A program made the translations under genes and the position numbers. A stretch of 64,000 nt of DNA from Limnohabitans sp. Hippo3 (GTDB taxonomy: Bacteria > Pseudomonadota > Gammaproteobacteria > Burkholderiales > Burkholderiaceae_C). Below, in pieces: positions 28,608 to 37,330 of the stretch. The notes under the pieces are model-generated. The model worked only from the letters and a program-made list of their open reading frames with translations. It was not told the DNA's origin and ran no database searches. The stretch lies in assembly GCF_003063665.1 (NCBI RefSeq), contig NZ_NESF01000008.1, positions 1-64,000 of the forward strand, written 5' to 3'. Within the stretch, counting starts at the first letter, position 1. The number at the start of each line of letters is the position of its first letter.

Positions 28608-29753
28608 TCAGAGGGGGTGCAAGCGACCGGTGGCGAACACGCCTTTCGGATCGAACTGCTTTTGCAATTGCTGCTGGATGCGTTGCTGCACGGCTTCGAG
28701 CGGGGTATTCACCCCGGCGACCTTGTCCACTTCGGCATGGGCGACGCTGGCGCGGAACAGGGTGGCGTGGCCACCGACCGATTGCGCCAATTCACGCAAA
28801 GCCACCGCCGCCGAGGCGGGTGCCCACAGCCAGCGCTGTGCACCTTGCCATTCGATGTACTGGGCATAAGGCAAATCCAGCAAAGGCGCCGTTTGCGGCA
28901 CCGACAGGCGCCACAGGCAGGCATCGGGGCTGGGTGGGTCAAAGAACGGCAGGGTCTGCTCACCACTGGCGCGCCAGTCCTGCGCGGCTTCGGCGTTGTC
29001 CATGGCCTGCACCTGCGCACCCAGGGCGACGGCATCGGCACTCATTTTGGCCGTGGCCGACTGCACGGCCGCCACCGCGCCCCGCAGACGCACAAACAAA
29101 TAGTCGGCCACGGGCTGGGCCGTGGGGTCGCGCACCCAGGCGCTGGCATTCAGGGGCAGGGGCTGGCCACCCCAGCGGTGCAGCAAATCCAGCGCTGGGC
29201 CTTGCGCCAGACTCGCCATCATCAAGGTGGCCTCGGCCGGGGCCACGGGCAAGACCTTCAGGCTGACCTCGGTGATCAGGCCCAGCGTGCCCCAACTGCC
29301 CGCCATCAGGCGGCTCACGTCGTAGCCGGCCACGTTTTTCATGACCTGGCCACCAAAGGTCAGGTGTTCGCCCAGACCGTTGATGAAGCGCGCGCCCAGC
29401 ACGTAGTCGCGCACAGCCCCAGCGGTGGCGCGGGCCGGGCCGCTTAGGCCAGCAGCGACCATGCCGCCCACGGTGGCACCCTCACCAAAATGCGGTGGCT
29501 CGAACGCCAGGCATTGGCCTTTTTCGGCCAAGGCGGCTTCCAGCTCAGCTAAGGGCGTGCCGCAGCGCACCGTGACCACCAGCTCGCTGGGTTCGTAACT
29601 CACAATGCCCCGGTAGCCCCGGGTGTCGAGCACATCGCCCGTGAGGCTCTGGCCCCAAAAGTCTTTGCTGCCGCTGCCGCGCAAACGCAGCACGCGGCCG
29701 TCCGCACCCGCCTGGCGCACAGCGTCGATGAGGATATTGAGTTGAGTTTCCAT
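28608..29753 (-). CDS. glcE: Glycolate oxidase FAD-binding subunit GlcE
   Basis: A 381-residue protein with an N-terminal FAD_binding_4 (PCMH-type) domain (about 1-170: VRCGTPLAELEAAL, FGEGATVGGMVAAGLSGPAR) and a shorter C-terminal part than GlcD, as is normal for GlcE. It forms the membrane-associated complex with GlcD and GlcF. Its start at 29753 is followed upstream by the vapBC pair, not glcD, so the operon has been split or glcD is encoded elsewhere. Confidence 0.94.
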   Translation of the reverse strand: METQLNILIDAVRQAGADGRVLRLRGSGSKDFWGQSLTGDVLDTRGYRGIVSYEPSELVVTVRCGTPLAELEAALAEKGQCLAFEPPHFGEGATVGGMVAAGLSGPARATAGAVRDYVLGARFINGLGEHLTFGGQVMKNVAGYDVSRLMAGSWGTLGLITEVSLKVLPVAPAEATLMMASLAQGPALDLLHRWGGQPLPLNASAWVRDPTAQPVADYLFVRLRGAVAAVQSATAKMSADAVALGAQVQAMDNAEAAQDWRASGEQTLPFFDPPSPDACLWRLSVPQTAPLLDLPYAQYIEWQGAQRWLWAPASAAVALRELAQSVGGHATLFRASVAHAEVDKVAGVNTPLEAVQQRIQQQLQKQFDPKGVFATGRLHPL

Positions 29754-29830
29754 GGGCCAAGATGGTAACCCCCGGCCTCAGGGAACCGCGTGAATTTTTT
29801 GAACGAACGGATTGTGGGAAATTGGGCGTA

Positions 29831-30262
29831 TCAAAGTACCACCAAGTGCGCTGGGGTTGCGCCGCGCACTGCACTGATCGGAATTCGTTGATCCAGCGTC
29901 ACCAGTCTGCCTTGGTTCTTGACGGCCAAGGCCAAGAGGTACAAATCCGTCAACTGCCTCGCGCTGTGAATGTGCCCATGTTGAAACTGCTGCGGATCCA
30001 AGAGGCTGATCTCATCGGACCAAAAAGCATGGTGCGCCGTTCTTGTGGAGTTTTGCAACATGCTGACCAGCATGGGGATGGGTTGAGGGCTGCTGTAACC
30101 AGGCTGACCCATGATGCGAAGGCACCCATTTTGGGTCAATGCACAGGTGGCCCAGCCATGTTGGATGTGGCCTTCAAACCATTGCGCGGCACGGACATGG
30201 TGGACATGATCGCGATCGTGCAAGGCAATCAGCACATTGACATCGAACAGTGCACGCATCAA
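29831..30262 (-). CDS. vapC: PIN-domain toxin (VapC family)
   Basis: A 143-residue PIN-domain ribonuclease. It starts MMRALFDVNVLIALHDRDH, with D7 as the first metal-binding acid, and has a later LTDLYLLALAVKNQGRLVTLDQRI segment (ends given) with the C-terminal acidic residues. The start overlaps the antitoxin stop by four bases (ATGA), the classic vapBC arrangement. VapC toxins cleave tRNA or rRNA when freed from VapB. Confidence 0.9.
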   Translation of the reverse strand: MMRALFDVNVLIALHDRDHVHHVRAAQWFEGHIQHGWATCALTQNGCLRIMGQPGYSSPQPIPMLVSMLQNSTRTAHHAFWSDEISLLDPQQFQHGHIHSARQLTDLYLLALAVKNQGRLVTLDQRIPISAVRGATPAHLVVL

Positions 30263-30522
30263 ACACCCTCGGCATCGCGCAATCGTTCGATCAGCTCATT
30301 GCTGATGACCGCACCCCGTGAAGGCAAGGGCTGAATGCCGTATTGGGCCAAGCGTTCAGACACCTGGGGCACGGCTTGAGCCGTTTGCGGCTGATAGTCC
30401 CCCACTGCAAATGCCTTTCGCGCCAAATCACTCATGACTTGTCCAATCGACTTTTTCTCTCTTTGGGCAATTTCTTTGGCCGCAAAAAGCACGTCGTCCG
30501 CAATGTCTAGGGTGGTTCGCAT
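30259..30522 (-). CDS. vapB: VapB-type antitoxin
   Basis: An 87-residue antitoxin. The N-terminal ribbon-helix-helix type MRTTLDIADDVLFAAKEIA and KKSIGQVMSDLARKAF are followed by an acidic C-terminal tail that would cover the PIN active site. ATG 30522 follows an AGGAGCTGAG ribosome site; the longer frame would read through the operator. Directly upstream is a perfect palindrome at 30541-30568, the likely autoregulatory operator. Confidence 0.9.
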   Translation of the reverse strand: MRTTLDIADDVLFAAKEIAQREKKSIGQVMSDLARKAFAVGDYQPQTAQAVPQVSERLAQYGIQPLPSRGAVISNELIERLRDAEGV

Positions 30523-30540
30523 CTCAGCTCCTGATGTCTT

Positions 30541-30568
30541 GATGTTTGATGCTATCACATCAAACATC
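30541..30568. promoter_or_regulatory. Candidate VapB operator
   Basis: A perfect 11-bp inverted repeat GATGTTTGATG-(6 nt)-CATCAAACATC lies 18 bp upstream of the vapB start. Its position and symmetry match operators bound by VapBC complexes to repress their own promoter. Confidence 0.7.
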
Positions 30569-30616
30569 CATCATGCCTGGTGCACCTGTTTCAACAGGGG
30601 GCATCCTCCATGGGCT

Positions 30617-31552
30617 TCAAAACGCCTCGAACCCATTGACCGGCAAGCCCGCCACCGCCACCCGCATGGCAAACACACACCCGGCAGCGGGATACTGCGC
30701 CAGCTCTTGCGGGCTGCGGCCTTGGCGCGATGTGGTGATGAACAAGGTTTTCAGATCTGGCCCGCCAAAGCAGGGCATGGTGGGGCAAGGCACAGGGGTT
30801 TTCACTTCGGCCAGCACCTCACCCGCAGGCGACACGCGCAGCAGGCGCTGGCCTTCGTATTGGGCAGACCAATAGCAGCCTTCGCTGTCCACTGTGGCGC
30901 CATCGGGACGGCCGCCATAGGGGCTGTGATCTCCCCAGCTCCAGCCTGCGGGTTTGGGTGTCATTTGATGGAATACACGAGGGGCTGACAGTTGACCCGT
31001 GGCTGGCTCCGAGTCAAAAGCCCGCACCTGGTGCGCAGCCGTGTCGGCCCAATAAGCCGTGCGGCCATCGGGTGACCAGGCCAGGCCGTTAGCCGTCACC
31101 ACACCGTCCATCATGGCGTGAAGGCCTTGGCCGTCCAGCATGTAAAGCACGCCGAGCGCCTGGTCTTTGGGCTCGTACAGGCTGCCCGCCCAAAAGCGCC
31201 CTTGGGCGTCGCACTTGCCGTCGTTGAAGCGCAGGCGCGTGGTGTCGTAGGGTGCAGCGGCCAAAAGCTGCAAGTCACCGCCCCATTCGCGCCCGAGGTA
31301 AATGCCATCGCGCAAGGCCATGACCAAGCCACCGCCTTGCACAGGTGCGATGCAGCCGGGCTCTTGCGTCAGGGGCCAGTAGTCGACTGGGCCCTGGGCC
31401 TGCAGACCCTGCACCGCCACGCGGGCGATGCGACGGCCCGGAATGTCCACCCAGTACAGGCGTTGTTCAGTCGGGTGCCAGAAAGGCGACTCGCTCAAGC
31501 CATCGGGTTCGGCGGTCAGGGCTTGCCAACGGCTTGCATCCCCCAAAGTCAT
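30617..31552 (-). CDS. SMP-30/gluconolactonase family lactonase
   Basis: A 311-residue six-bladed beta-propeller of the SMP-30/gluconolactonase/LRE family that hydrolyses sugar or other lactones. The metal ligands are recognisable: Glu in LSESPFWHP, Asn in VVTANGLAWSPDG and Asp in GRPDGATVDSEGCYW. ATG 31552 lies four bases after the stop of the fused TRAP permease gene, so it is the last gene of the 39.2-30.6 kb operon. Its presence suggests that the imported compound is, or is converted to, a lactone. Confidence 0.92.
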   Translation of the reverse strand: MTLGDASRWQALTAEPDGLSESPFWHPTEQRLYWVDIPGRRIARVAVQGLQAQGPVDYWPLTQEPGCIAPVQGGGLVMALRDGIYLGREWGGDLQLLAAAPYDTTRLRFNDGKCDAQGRFWAGSLYEPKDQALGVLYMLDGQGLHAMMDGVVTANGLAWSPDGRTAYWADTAAHQVRAFDSEPATGQLSAPRVFHQMTPKPAGWSWGDHSPYGGRPDGATVDSEGCYWSAQYEGQRLLRVSPAGEVLAEVKTPVPCPTMPCFGGPDLKTLFITTSRQGRSPQELAQYPAAGCVFAMRVAVAGLPVNGFEAF

Positions 31553-31556
31553 GGCG

Positions 31557-33443
31557 CTACAAGGCGAAGGTGGAAATCGCGGGCACAGCAGCCACCACCA
31601 CCACCCCGAGCAGCAAAGCCACCAAATAGGGCCAGATGGCACCCATCACCTCGTCGGGCTTGGCGTCACCGATGCGGCAGGCCACATAAAAGCCCACCCC
31701 AATAGGCGGCATCATCAGGCCCACGTTCATGGCACACACCACCACCATGGCGTAGTGGATGTCGTGGATGCCCAGCTTCTTGGCAATCGGGAACATGATG
31801 GGGGCCAGCAGCAGCACGGCAGGCAAACCTTCCAGCAAGCACCCCAGCACCAGAAACACCACGATGGTGACCGCCAGAAAAGCGATCGGGCCGCCCGGCA
31901 AAGTGGTCAGGAAACTCGACAATTGCTGCACCACGCCGCTTTGGGTGATGGTCCAGGCCATGGCCGAGGCCGCGCCCAGGATCAACAAGATCGCACCCGA
32001 CAAGGCGGCCGTCTCGACCAGCATGTCGTAGAACTTGCGCAGGCCAATGCCGCCGTACATCACCTGGCCAATCACCAGCGCATACAGCACCGCGATGGTG
32101 GACACCTCGGTGGCCGTGGCCACGCCGCCGCCCACGGCGCTGCGGATCAAGAAGGGCAGCACCAGCGCGGGTGCAGCCACCAGCAAAAAGCGGCCGATGA
32201 CCGAAATCGGTGGGCGCTTGACACCCTCGACCTGCTCATGCCGCGCCTTCCAGCGGGCCAGCACCAACAAGGACAGCAGCAGCACCATCGCCACCACAAA
32301 GCCGCTCTGGAACAGCCCGGCGATCGACACACCGGCCACCGAACCCAGCACGATCAGCACAATGCTGGGCGGCACCGTGTCGGCCATGGCCGCGCCCGTG
32401 GCCAGCAAGGCCACCATTTCCTTGGGCTTGTTGCCGCGTCGCTTCATCTCAGGAAACAGCGCCGGGGCCACGGTGGCCATGTCCGACACCTTGGAGCCCG
32501 AGATGCCCGAAACAATGAAAAGCGAGCCCAGCAGCACATAGGACATGCCGGCCTTGACGTGGCCGATCAGCGAGGCCAGAAAATCCACAATCGCTTTGCC
32601 CATGCCGGTGGCGTCGAGCACGCAGCCGAGCAGCACAAAAATCGGCACCGACACCAGAATCAGGCTGGACATGCCCTCGTCCATGCGCCCCACCACGATC
32701 AAGAGCGGCACCTGGGTGGTGAACGCCAGATAGCTGAGCGCCCCCAAACCAAAACAAAACGCGATCGGCACGCCCGCCATCAGGCACACCGCCACCACGC
32801 CCACCAAAAAGATGAGCATGTTCCAGCTGCCCAAGTTGGGCAGCGTGGCGCTGTATGCATGGCAAACAGCGGCCACAGCCCCAACCGCCACAGCCGCGCT
32901 GAGCAACGCCCGCACAGGTACGGTGCGCGCAGCGTAGGCCAGCACGATCAGCAGCATCACGCCCAAGCCAAAAGGGATAGACGCCACGCGGTAGGTGTTG
33001 GGCAGGTCCAGCGCGGGCGATTTGATGAACCATTCTTCCTGGGCGTACTCCACCGCCGAAGGCAGCAAGCCCACCAGAAACGCGACCACCACCGTGAGTG
33101 CAAAGGCATGCACATACGGCTGCACGCGCGTTGGCAGCTTGTCGACCACCAGCGACAAGCGCAAATGCTCGTTGCGGTGCATGGCCAGCCCGGCACCGAT
33201 CATGGTCAGCCAGATGAACGAGGTCGACACGACCTCGTCAATCCAGACAATCGAATTGGCAAACACGTAACGCGACAAGACAGCCGCCAGAAGCAACACC
33301 ACAATGCCCACCATCAGGGCGGCCGAAACCGCCTCCAGGGGGAACATCCAGCGTGACGCTTTTCGACCACCGCCCGGGCCGGCAGCCTCTGGTGCGGAAT
33401 AGTGCTCGCCGCCCAAAAGCGGCTGGGTCTGAACGTCCGTCAT
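31557..33443 (-). CDS. Fused TRAP transporter permease (DctQ-DctM)
   Basis: A 628-residue inner-membrane permease. Residues about 30-190 are the small four-helix DctQ domain (SRYVFANSIVWIDEVVSTSFIWL marks it, ends given). Residues 200-628 form the large DctM domain with the scoop-loop patterns SGISGSKVSDMATV and MMPPIGVGFYVACRI. Such QM fusions are known from sialic acid SiaQM. It works with the DctP protein encoded 44 bp upstream and takes up a carboxylate by Na+ symport. Confidence 0.94.
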   Translation of the reverse strand: MTDVQTQPLLGGEHYSAPEAAGPGGGRKASRWMFPLEAVSAALMVGIVVLLLAAVLSRYVFANSIVWIDEVVSTSFIWLTMIGAGLAMHRNEHLRLSLVVDKLPTRVQPYVHAFALTVVVAFLVGLLPSAVEYAQEEWFIKSPALDLPNTYRVASIPFGLGVMLLIVLAYAARTVPVRALLSAAVAVGAVAAVCHAYSATLPNLGSWNMLIFLVGVVAVCLMAGVPIAFCFGLGALSYLAFTTQVPLLIVVGRMDEGMSSLILVSVPIFVLLGCVLDATGMGKAIVDFLASLIGHVKAGMSYVLLGSLFIVSGISGSKVSDMATVAPALFPEMKRRGNKPKEMVALLATGAAMADTVPPSIVLIVLGSVAGVSIAGLFQSGFVVAMVLLLSLLVLARWKARHEQVEGVKRPPISVIGRFLLVAAPALVLPFLIRSAVGGGVATATEVSTIAVLYALVIGQVMYGGIGLRKFYDMLVETAALSGAILLILGAASAMAWTITQSGVVQQLSSFLTTLPGGPIAFLAVTIVVFLVLGCLLEGLPAVLLLAPIMFPIAKKLGIHDIHYAMVVVCAMNVGLMMPPIGVGFYVACRIGDAKPDEVMGAIWPYLVALLLGVVVVAAVPAISTFAL

Positions 33444-33487
33444 AAGTGTGCTGTTTCTCGTTTTTGTCTTGTCTGCGCCGTGGCCGA

Positions 33488-34504
33488 TCAGCCCAATTTG
33501 CCGCTGTAGCGTTCCAGCAAGGCCCAGGCCTCGTCACCGAACTTGGCTTTCCACTCGGTATAGAAACCGGCTTGGCGCAGGCGGTTGCGGAAAGTGTCGG
33601 CCTTGGCGTTGTTGAACACCATGCCTTTCTCGGTCAGCGACTTTTGCAAGGTGGCGTTCATGGCGGCCACATCGGCGCGTTGCTTGAGGCCGGCTGCGTT
33701 GATGTGCTTGGCCACGATGGTGCGCAGGTCGGCGGGCAGACGGTCCCAGGCGCGGCGGTTGGCCAGGAACCAGAAGCCGTCCCACATGTGGTTGGTCACC
33801 GAGCAGTATTTCTGCACTTCGTTGAGCTTGGCGGTGTCGATGATGGCCAGCGGGTTTTCCTGACCGTCCACCACCTTGGTTTGCAGGGCCGAATACACCT
33901 CGGCAAAGTTGATCGAGGCCGGGGCCGAGTCAAAGGCCTTGAACATGGACGTCCACATGGGCGACACGGGCACGCGGATCTTGAAGCCCTTGAGGTCGTC
34001 GGCCGTCTGGATCGGCTTGGTGGAAGAGGTGATCTGGCGGAAGCCGTTGTCCCAGATGTTGTCCATGGCCACCAGGTTGGCCTTGCTGATTTCCTTGCGC
34101 ACATGGGCGCCCAGATCGCCGTCCAGCGCTTTCCAGACGGTGTCGTAGTCGGGGAAGGCAAAGCCCAGGCCGGTGATGGCTGCACCCGGCACCAGGGTGG
34201 ACAGGATCAGGCCCGACAGGGTGAAGAACTCGATGCCACCAGCGCGCAGCTGGCTGAGCATGTCGGTGTCGTTGCCCAGCTGGCTGGCCGGGAAAATCTG
34301 GATGTCCACGCGGCCCTTGGTCTCGGCCAGGATGGCGGCGGCCATTTCCTTGGCGCGCAGGTTCATCGGGTGGGTCACCGGCAAGTTGTTGGCATATTTG
34401 TAGGTGAACTCGGCCTTGGGCTGCGCCAGCACCTGGCTCATGGGCAAGGCGGCCACGGACGCGGCGGCGGCGGTGCGCAAAACGGAACGGCGGGAAAGGG
34501 TCAT
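33488..34504 (-). CDS. TRAP transporter substrate-binding protein (DctP)
   Basis: A 338-residue periplasmic binding protein. The N-terminus has a twin-arginine-like signal (SRRSVLRTAAAASVAAL, cleavage near AQ-PKAEF), unusual but known for DctP proteins. The conserved Arg that binds the substrate carboxylate is probably in GFKIRVPVSPMW. It hands the substrate to the fused permease encoded next. The ligand is unknown, but the flanking CoA-ligase and thiolase imply a carboxylic acid. Confidence 0.93.
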   Translation of the reverse strand: MTLSRRSVLRTAAAASVAALPMSQVLAQPKAEFTYKYANNLPVTHPMNLRAKEMAAAILAETKGRVDIQIFPASQLGNDTDMLSQLRAGGIEFFTLSGLILSTLVPGAAITGLGFAFPDYDTVWKALDGDLGAHVRKEISKANLVAMDNIWDNGFRQITSSTKPIQTADDLKGFKIRVPVSPMWTSMFKAFDSAPASINFAEVYSALQTKVVDGQENPLAIIDTAKLNEVQKYCSVTNHMWDGFWFLANRRAWDRLPADLRTIVAKHINAAGLKQRADVAAMNATLQKSLTEKGMVFNNAKADTFRNRLRQAGFYTEWKAKFGDEAWALLERYSGKLG

Positions 34505-34574
34505 CTCAGTCTCCTAAAGGTGGGTCATCGATCAAACTCGGGGCCAGGTGGCCCCACTTCACTTCTCTCTCTTC

Positions 34575-36164
34575 TCAAGTCACGGCCTGCAGCTGCAGGT
34601 CGCCTCGTTCTTCCAGCATCTGGCGGATGTCTTTCTTGGTGATTTTCCCGTAACCTGACTTGGGCAAGGCATCCCAGAAAAAGACATGGCGCGGCCAGCG
34701 GTACTTGGCACAACGCCCCTCCAGATGCGCCAACAGTGCCTGCGCCGTCAGGGCCGGGTCACGGCTGACCACCACGGCCACGCCCACCTCACCCCATTTG
34801 GCATCGGGCACGCCCAGCACGGCCACTTCGGCCACGGCAGGGTGCGTCAGCAAAATTTCTTCCACTTCAAGCGGGTAGACGTTGGAGCCCCCCGAAATGT
34901 ACATGTCGGATTCGCGCCCTGTAATGTAGAGCAAACCCCGCGCGTCGAGCCGCCCCAGGTCGCCGGTGTGGAACCAGCCCCCGCGCAGCGCCTTGGCGGT
35001 GGCGTCTTCGTTGTTGAAGTAACCCGCGAACACGGCCGGGCCCCGGCAGCAGATTTCGCCCACCGTGCCGGTGGGCACCGGGTTCATCTGCGCGTCCAGA
35101 ATCGCCACTTCCATGCCCGTGCGTGGCCGCCCGCAAGAGCCGATGTTCGCATTCGGGTCGGCATCGTCGATGGCGTGCATGGAAGGCGGCAGCACGGTGA
35201 TGCAGCCGGTCACCTCACCCAGACCGAAGTACTGCACCAGCACCGGGCCGAGTTTTTGCAAAGCCAATTTCTGGTCGGCCCGGTACATCGGAGCACCCGC
35301 GTAGATCACATAGCGCAGGCTGCTGTGGTCGAACTGGTCCACCGCCGGGTCTTCCACCAACAGCTTGACGATGGTGGGCACGGTGAACAGGTTGGTCACG
35401 CGGTGCTTTTCGACCAGACGCCAGACTTCGGCCGGTTCCATGCGCTCGGACGGCAGCAGCACCGTAGCCGCGCCCCGCGCCACATTCAGCAAGGCATGGA
35501 TGCCCGCGCCGTGCGACAGGGGCGCCACCGCGATCGAGCAATCGGTCTCACACGTCCCGGGGATCAGATCGGCCAGGTGGTTGGTCACCACAAACGCCAG
35601 CTGTCCATGCGTCAGCATGCCCGCCTTGGGGCGGCCGGTGGTGCCCGAGGTGTAGAAGTACCACAGCACCTGGTCGGGCGTGACGGTTGCCATGGCAGTG
35701 GGCGCACCCGCATGGCGGGCCAGCAGGTCCTCGTAAGCCGTTTCGCCCGCACGCGGCGCGCCGATGGTGATGACGTGTTGCAGGCGGGGGCTGGCTTCGC
35801 GCACCGCGTCCACATGCGCGGCAAACACATCCTCGGCCAGCATGAAGGTGGCTTCGCTGGAGCTGCCCAGATACGCCACTTCGGGCGGCGTCAACCGGAA
35901 ATTGGTCGGCACCCAAACCGCGCCCAGCCGAAAGGCAGCCCAGCAACTCTCGAACATGGCCAGGCTGTTGCGCGACTGCACCAGCAGCTTGTCGCCCGGC
36001 TGCATGCCCATCTCGCGCAGGCCCTGCACCAAAGCGTCCACCCGCGCGTTGATCTCGCGCCAGGTCCACTGGCGTTCACCCTGAATCAGCCCCGGCCGGT
36101 CAGGAAACAGCGCGGCTGTCTGCGCCAGCAGGGCCGACAGGTTCATGACCTGTGCATCACTCAT
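34575..36164 (-). CDS. Acyl-CoA synthetase (AMP-dependent)
   Basis: A 529-residue ANL-family ligase that activates a carboxylic acid to its CoA thioester via an acyl-AMP. The P-loop YTSGTTGRPK (about 168-177), the A5 region YFGLGEVTG, the hinge ITGRESDMYISGGSNVYP and the C-terminal catalytic Lys in SGYGKITKKDI are all present. Substrate range (fatty, aromatic or terpenoid) cannot be read off. It overlaps the thiolase gene by four bases. Confidence 0.95.
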   Translation of the reverse strand: MSDAQVMNLSALLAQTAALFPDRPGLIQGERQWTWREINARVDALVQGLREMGMQPGDKLLVQSRNSLAMFESCWAAFRLGAVWVPTNFRLTPPEVAYLGSSSEATFMLAEDVFAAHVDAVREASPRLQHVITIGAPRAGETAYEDLLARHAGAPTAMATVTPDQVLWYFYTSGTTGRPKAGMLTHGQLAFVVTNHLADLIPGTCETDCSIAVAPLSHGAGIHALLNVARGAATVLLPSERMEPAEVWRLVEKHRVTNLFTVPTIVKLLVEDPAVDQFDHSSLRYVIYAGAPMYRADQKLALQKLGPVLVQYFGLGEVTGCITVLPPSMHAIDDADPNANIGSCGRPRTGMEVAILDAQMNPVPTGTVGEICCRGPAVFAGYFNNEDATAKALRGGWFHTGDLGRLDARGLLYITGRESDMYISGGSNVYPLEVEEILLTHPAVAEVAVLGVPDAKWGEVGVAVVVSRDPALTAQALLAHLEGRCAKYRWPRHVFFWDALPKSGYGKITKKDIRQMLEERGDLQLQAVT

Positions 36165-37330
36165 GCCGCACGCTCCAGCACGCTCAGGTAATTGGCCACC
36201 GCCGCGCCGCCCATGTTGAACACCGCGCCCAGCCGGGCATCGGGCAGCTGCATGTCACCCGCCTCGCCCGTCAGTTGCATGGCGGCCATGACGTGCTGCG
36301 ACACCCCGGTGGCCCCGATCGGGTGCCCGCGTGACTTGAGACCGCCCGAGGGGTTGACCGGCAGCGCCCCGTCGATGCGGGTCACGCCATCCAGAATGAC
36401 GCGTGCGCCCTGTCCGTGCGGGGCCAGCCCCATGGCTTCGTATTCGAGCAGCTCGGCCACGGTGAAGCAGTCGTGCGTTTCGACAAACGACAGATCACCC
36501 AGCGACACCCCGGCGGCATCGAGCCCCTTGTGCCAGGCCATGGCCGCGCCTTCAAAACGGGTCGGGTCGCGGCGCGACAGGGGTAAATATTCATTCACCT
36601 GCGTGCGCGACTTCCAGCGCACGGCGGGCACACGGGCACCGGCCACGGGCGCTTTGGAGATCACCAGCGCAGCGGCGCCGTCGGACACCAAAGAGCAGTC
36701 CGAACGCTTGAGCGGCCCGGCCACAAAAGGGTTTTTGTCGGACGGGTAGCGGCAAAAGTCAAAACCCAGATCGCGGCGCATGTGGGCGAACGGGTTCTTT
36801 ACCCCGTTGGCGTGGTTCTTGGCGGCGATGGCGGCCAGTGCGTCGCTCTGGTCGCCAAAGCGCTCGAAATACGTGGCCGCGATGGTGCCAAACACGCCCG
36901 CAAAACCGGCCGGGTTGGCCGCTTCTTCTTTCACATAAGAGCAGCGCAGCAAGGTCTCGGCGATCTTGGCACCGGGCACGGCGTTCATGATCTCGAAGCC
37001 CACCACCAGCGCGTGGCGCAGACGGCCGGATTCGACCGCGTCCATGGCCGCCCAGATGGCCGCCGAACCGGTGGCACAGGCGTTCTCAAGACGCACTGCG
37101 GGCACATGGCGCAGGCCCGGCACCGCCATGGCCACCAGCGCCCCAGTGAAGTCCTGCGGCATGAAGCCGCCGTTGTAGTGGCCCACAAACACACCATCGA
37201 TGTCTTGCGCCTGCAAGCCTGCGCTGTCCAGCGCGGGTTGCACCGCATCGCGGATCAGTTGCTCGGCATCGACCGCGTCGAGCTTGCCAAACGGGGTGTG
37301 GCCCCAGCCAATGATGCAGCTGCTGCTCAT
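36161..37330 (-). CDS. Thiolase family protein (SCP2-type)
   Basis: A 389-residue thiolase. The nucleophilic Cys is in ENACATGSAA, and the catalytic His is in GGLKSRGHPIGATG. The C-terminal CxG cysteine of classic thiolases is replaced by NMGGAAVANY, as in the SCP-x/SCP2 type. Such enzymes cleave 3-oxoacyl-CoAs of bulky or branched side chains (sterols, terpenoids) in better-known cases. Overlaps by four bases with genes on both sides show tight coupling. Confidence 0.93.
   Translation of the reverse strand: MSSSCIIGWGHTPFGKLDAVDAEQLIRDAVQPALDSAGLQAQDIDGVFVGHYNGGFMPQDFTGALVAMAVPGLRHVPAVRLENACATGSAAIWAAMDAVESGRLRHALVVGFEIMNAVPGAKIAETLLRCSYVKEEAANPAGFAGVFGTIAATYFERFGDQSDALAAIAAKNHANGVKNPFAHMRRDLGFDFCRYPSDKNPFVAGPLKRSDCSLVSDGAAALVISKAPVAGARVPAVRWKSRTQVNEYLPLSRRDPTRFEGAAMAWHKGLDAAGVSLGDLSFVETHDCFTVAELLEYEAMGLAPHGQGARVILDGVTRIDGALPVNPSGGLKSRGHPIGATGVSQHVMAAMQLTGEAGDMQLPDARLGAVFNMGGAAVANYLSVLERAA

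Noticed and set aside
31428-33356. 642-residue plus-strand open frame opposite the TRAP permease
   Set aside because: His/Gln/Arg-rich composition, a typical antisense shadow of a membrane protein gene; no domain is recognisable.
36161-37330. Thiolase judged defective for lacking the C-terminal CxG cysteine
   Set aside because: NMGG at that place is normal for the SCP2-type branch, so it is a subfamily trait and not damage.
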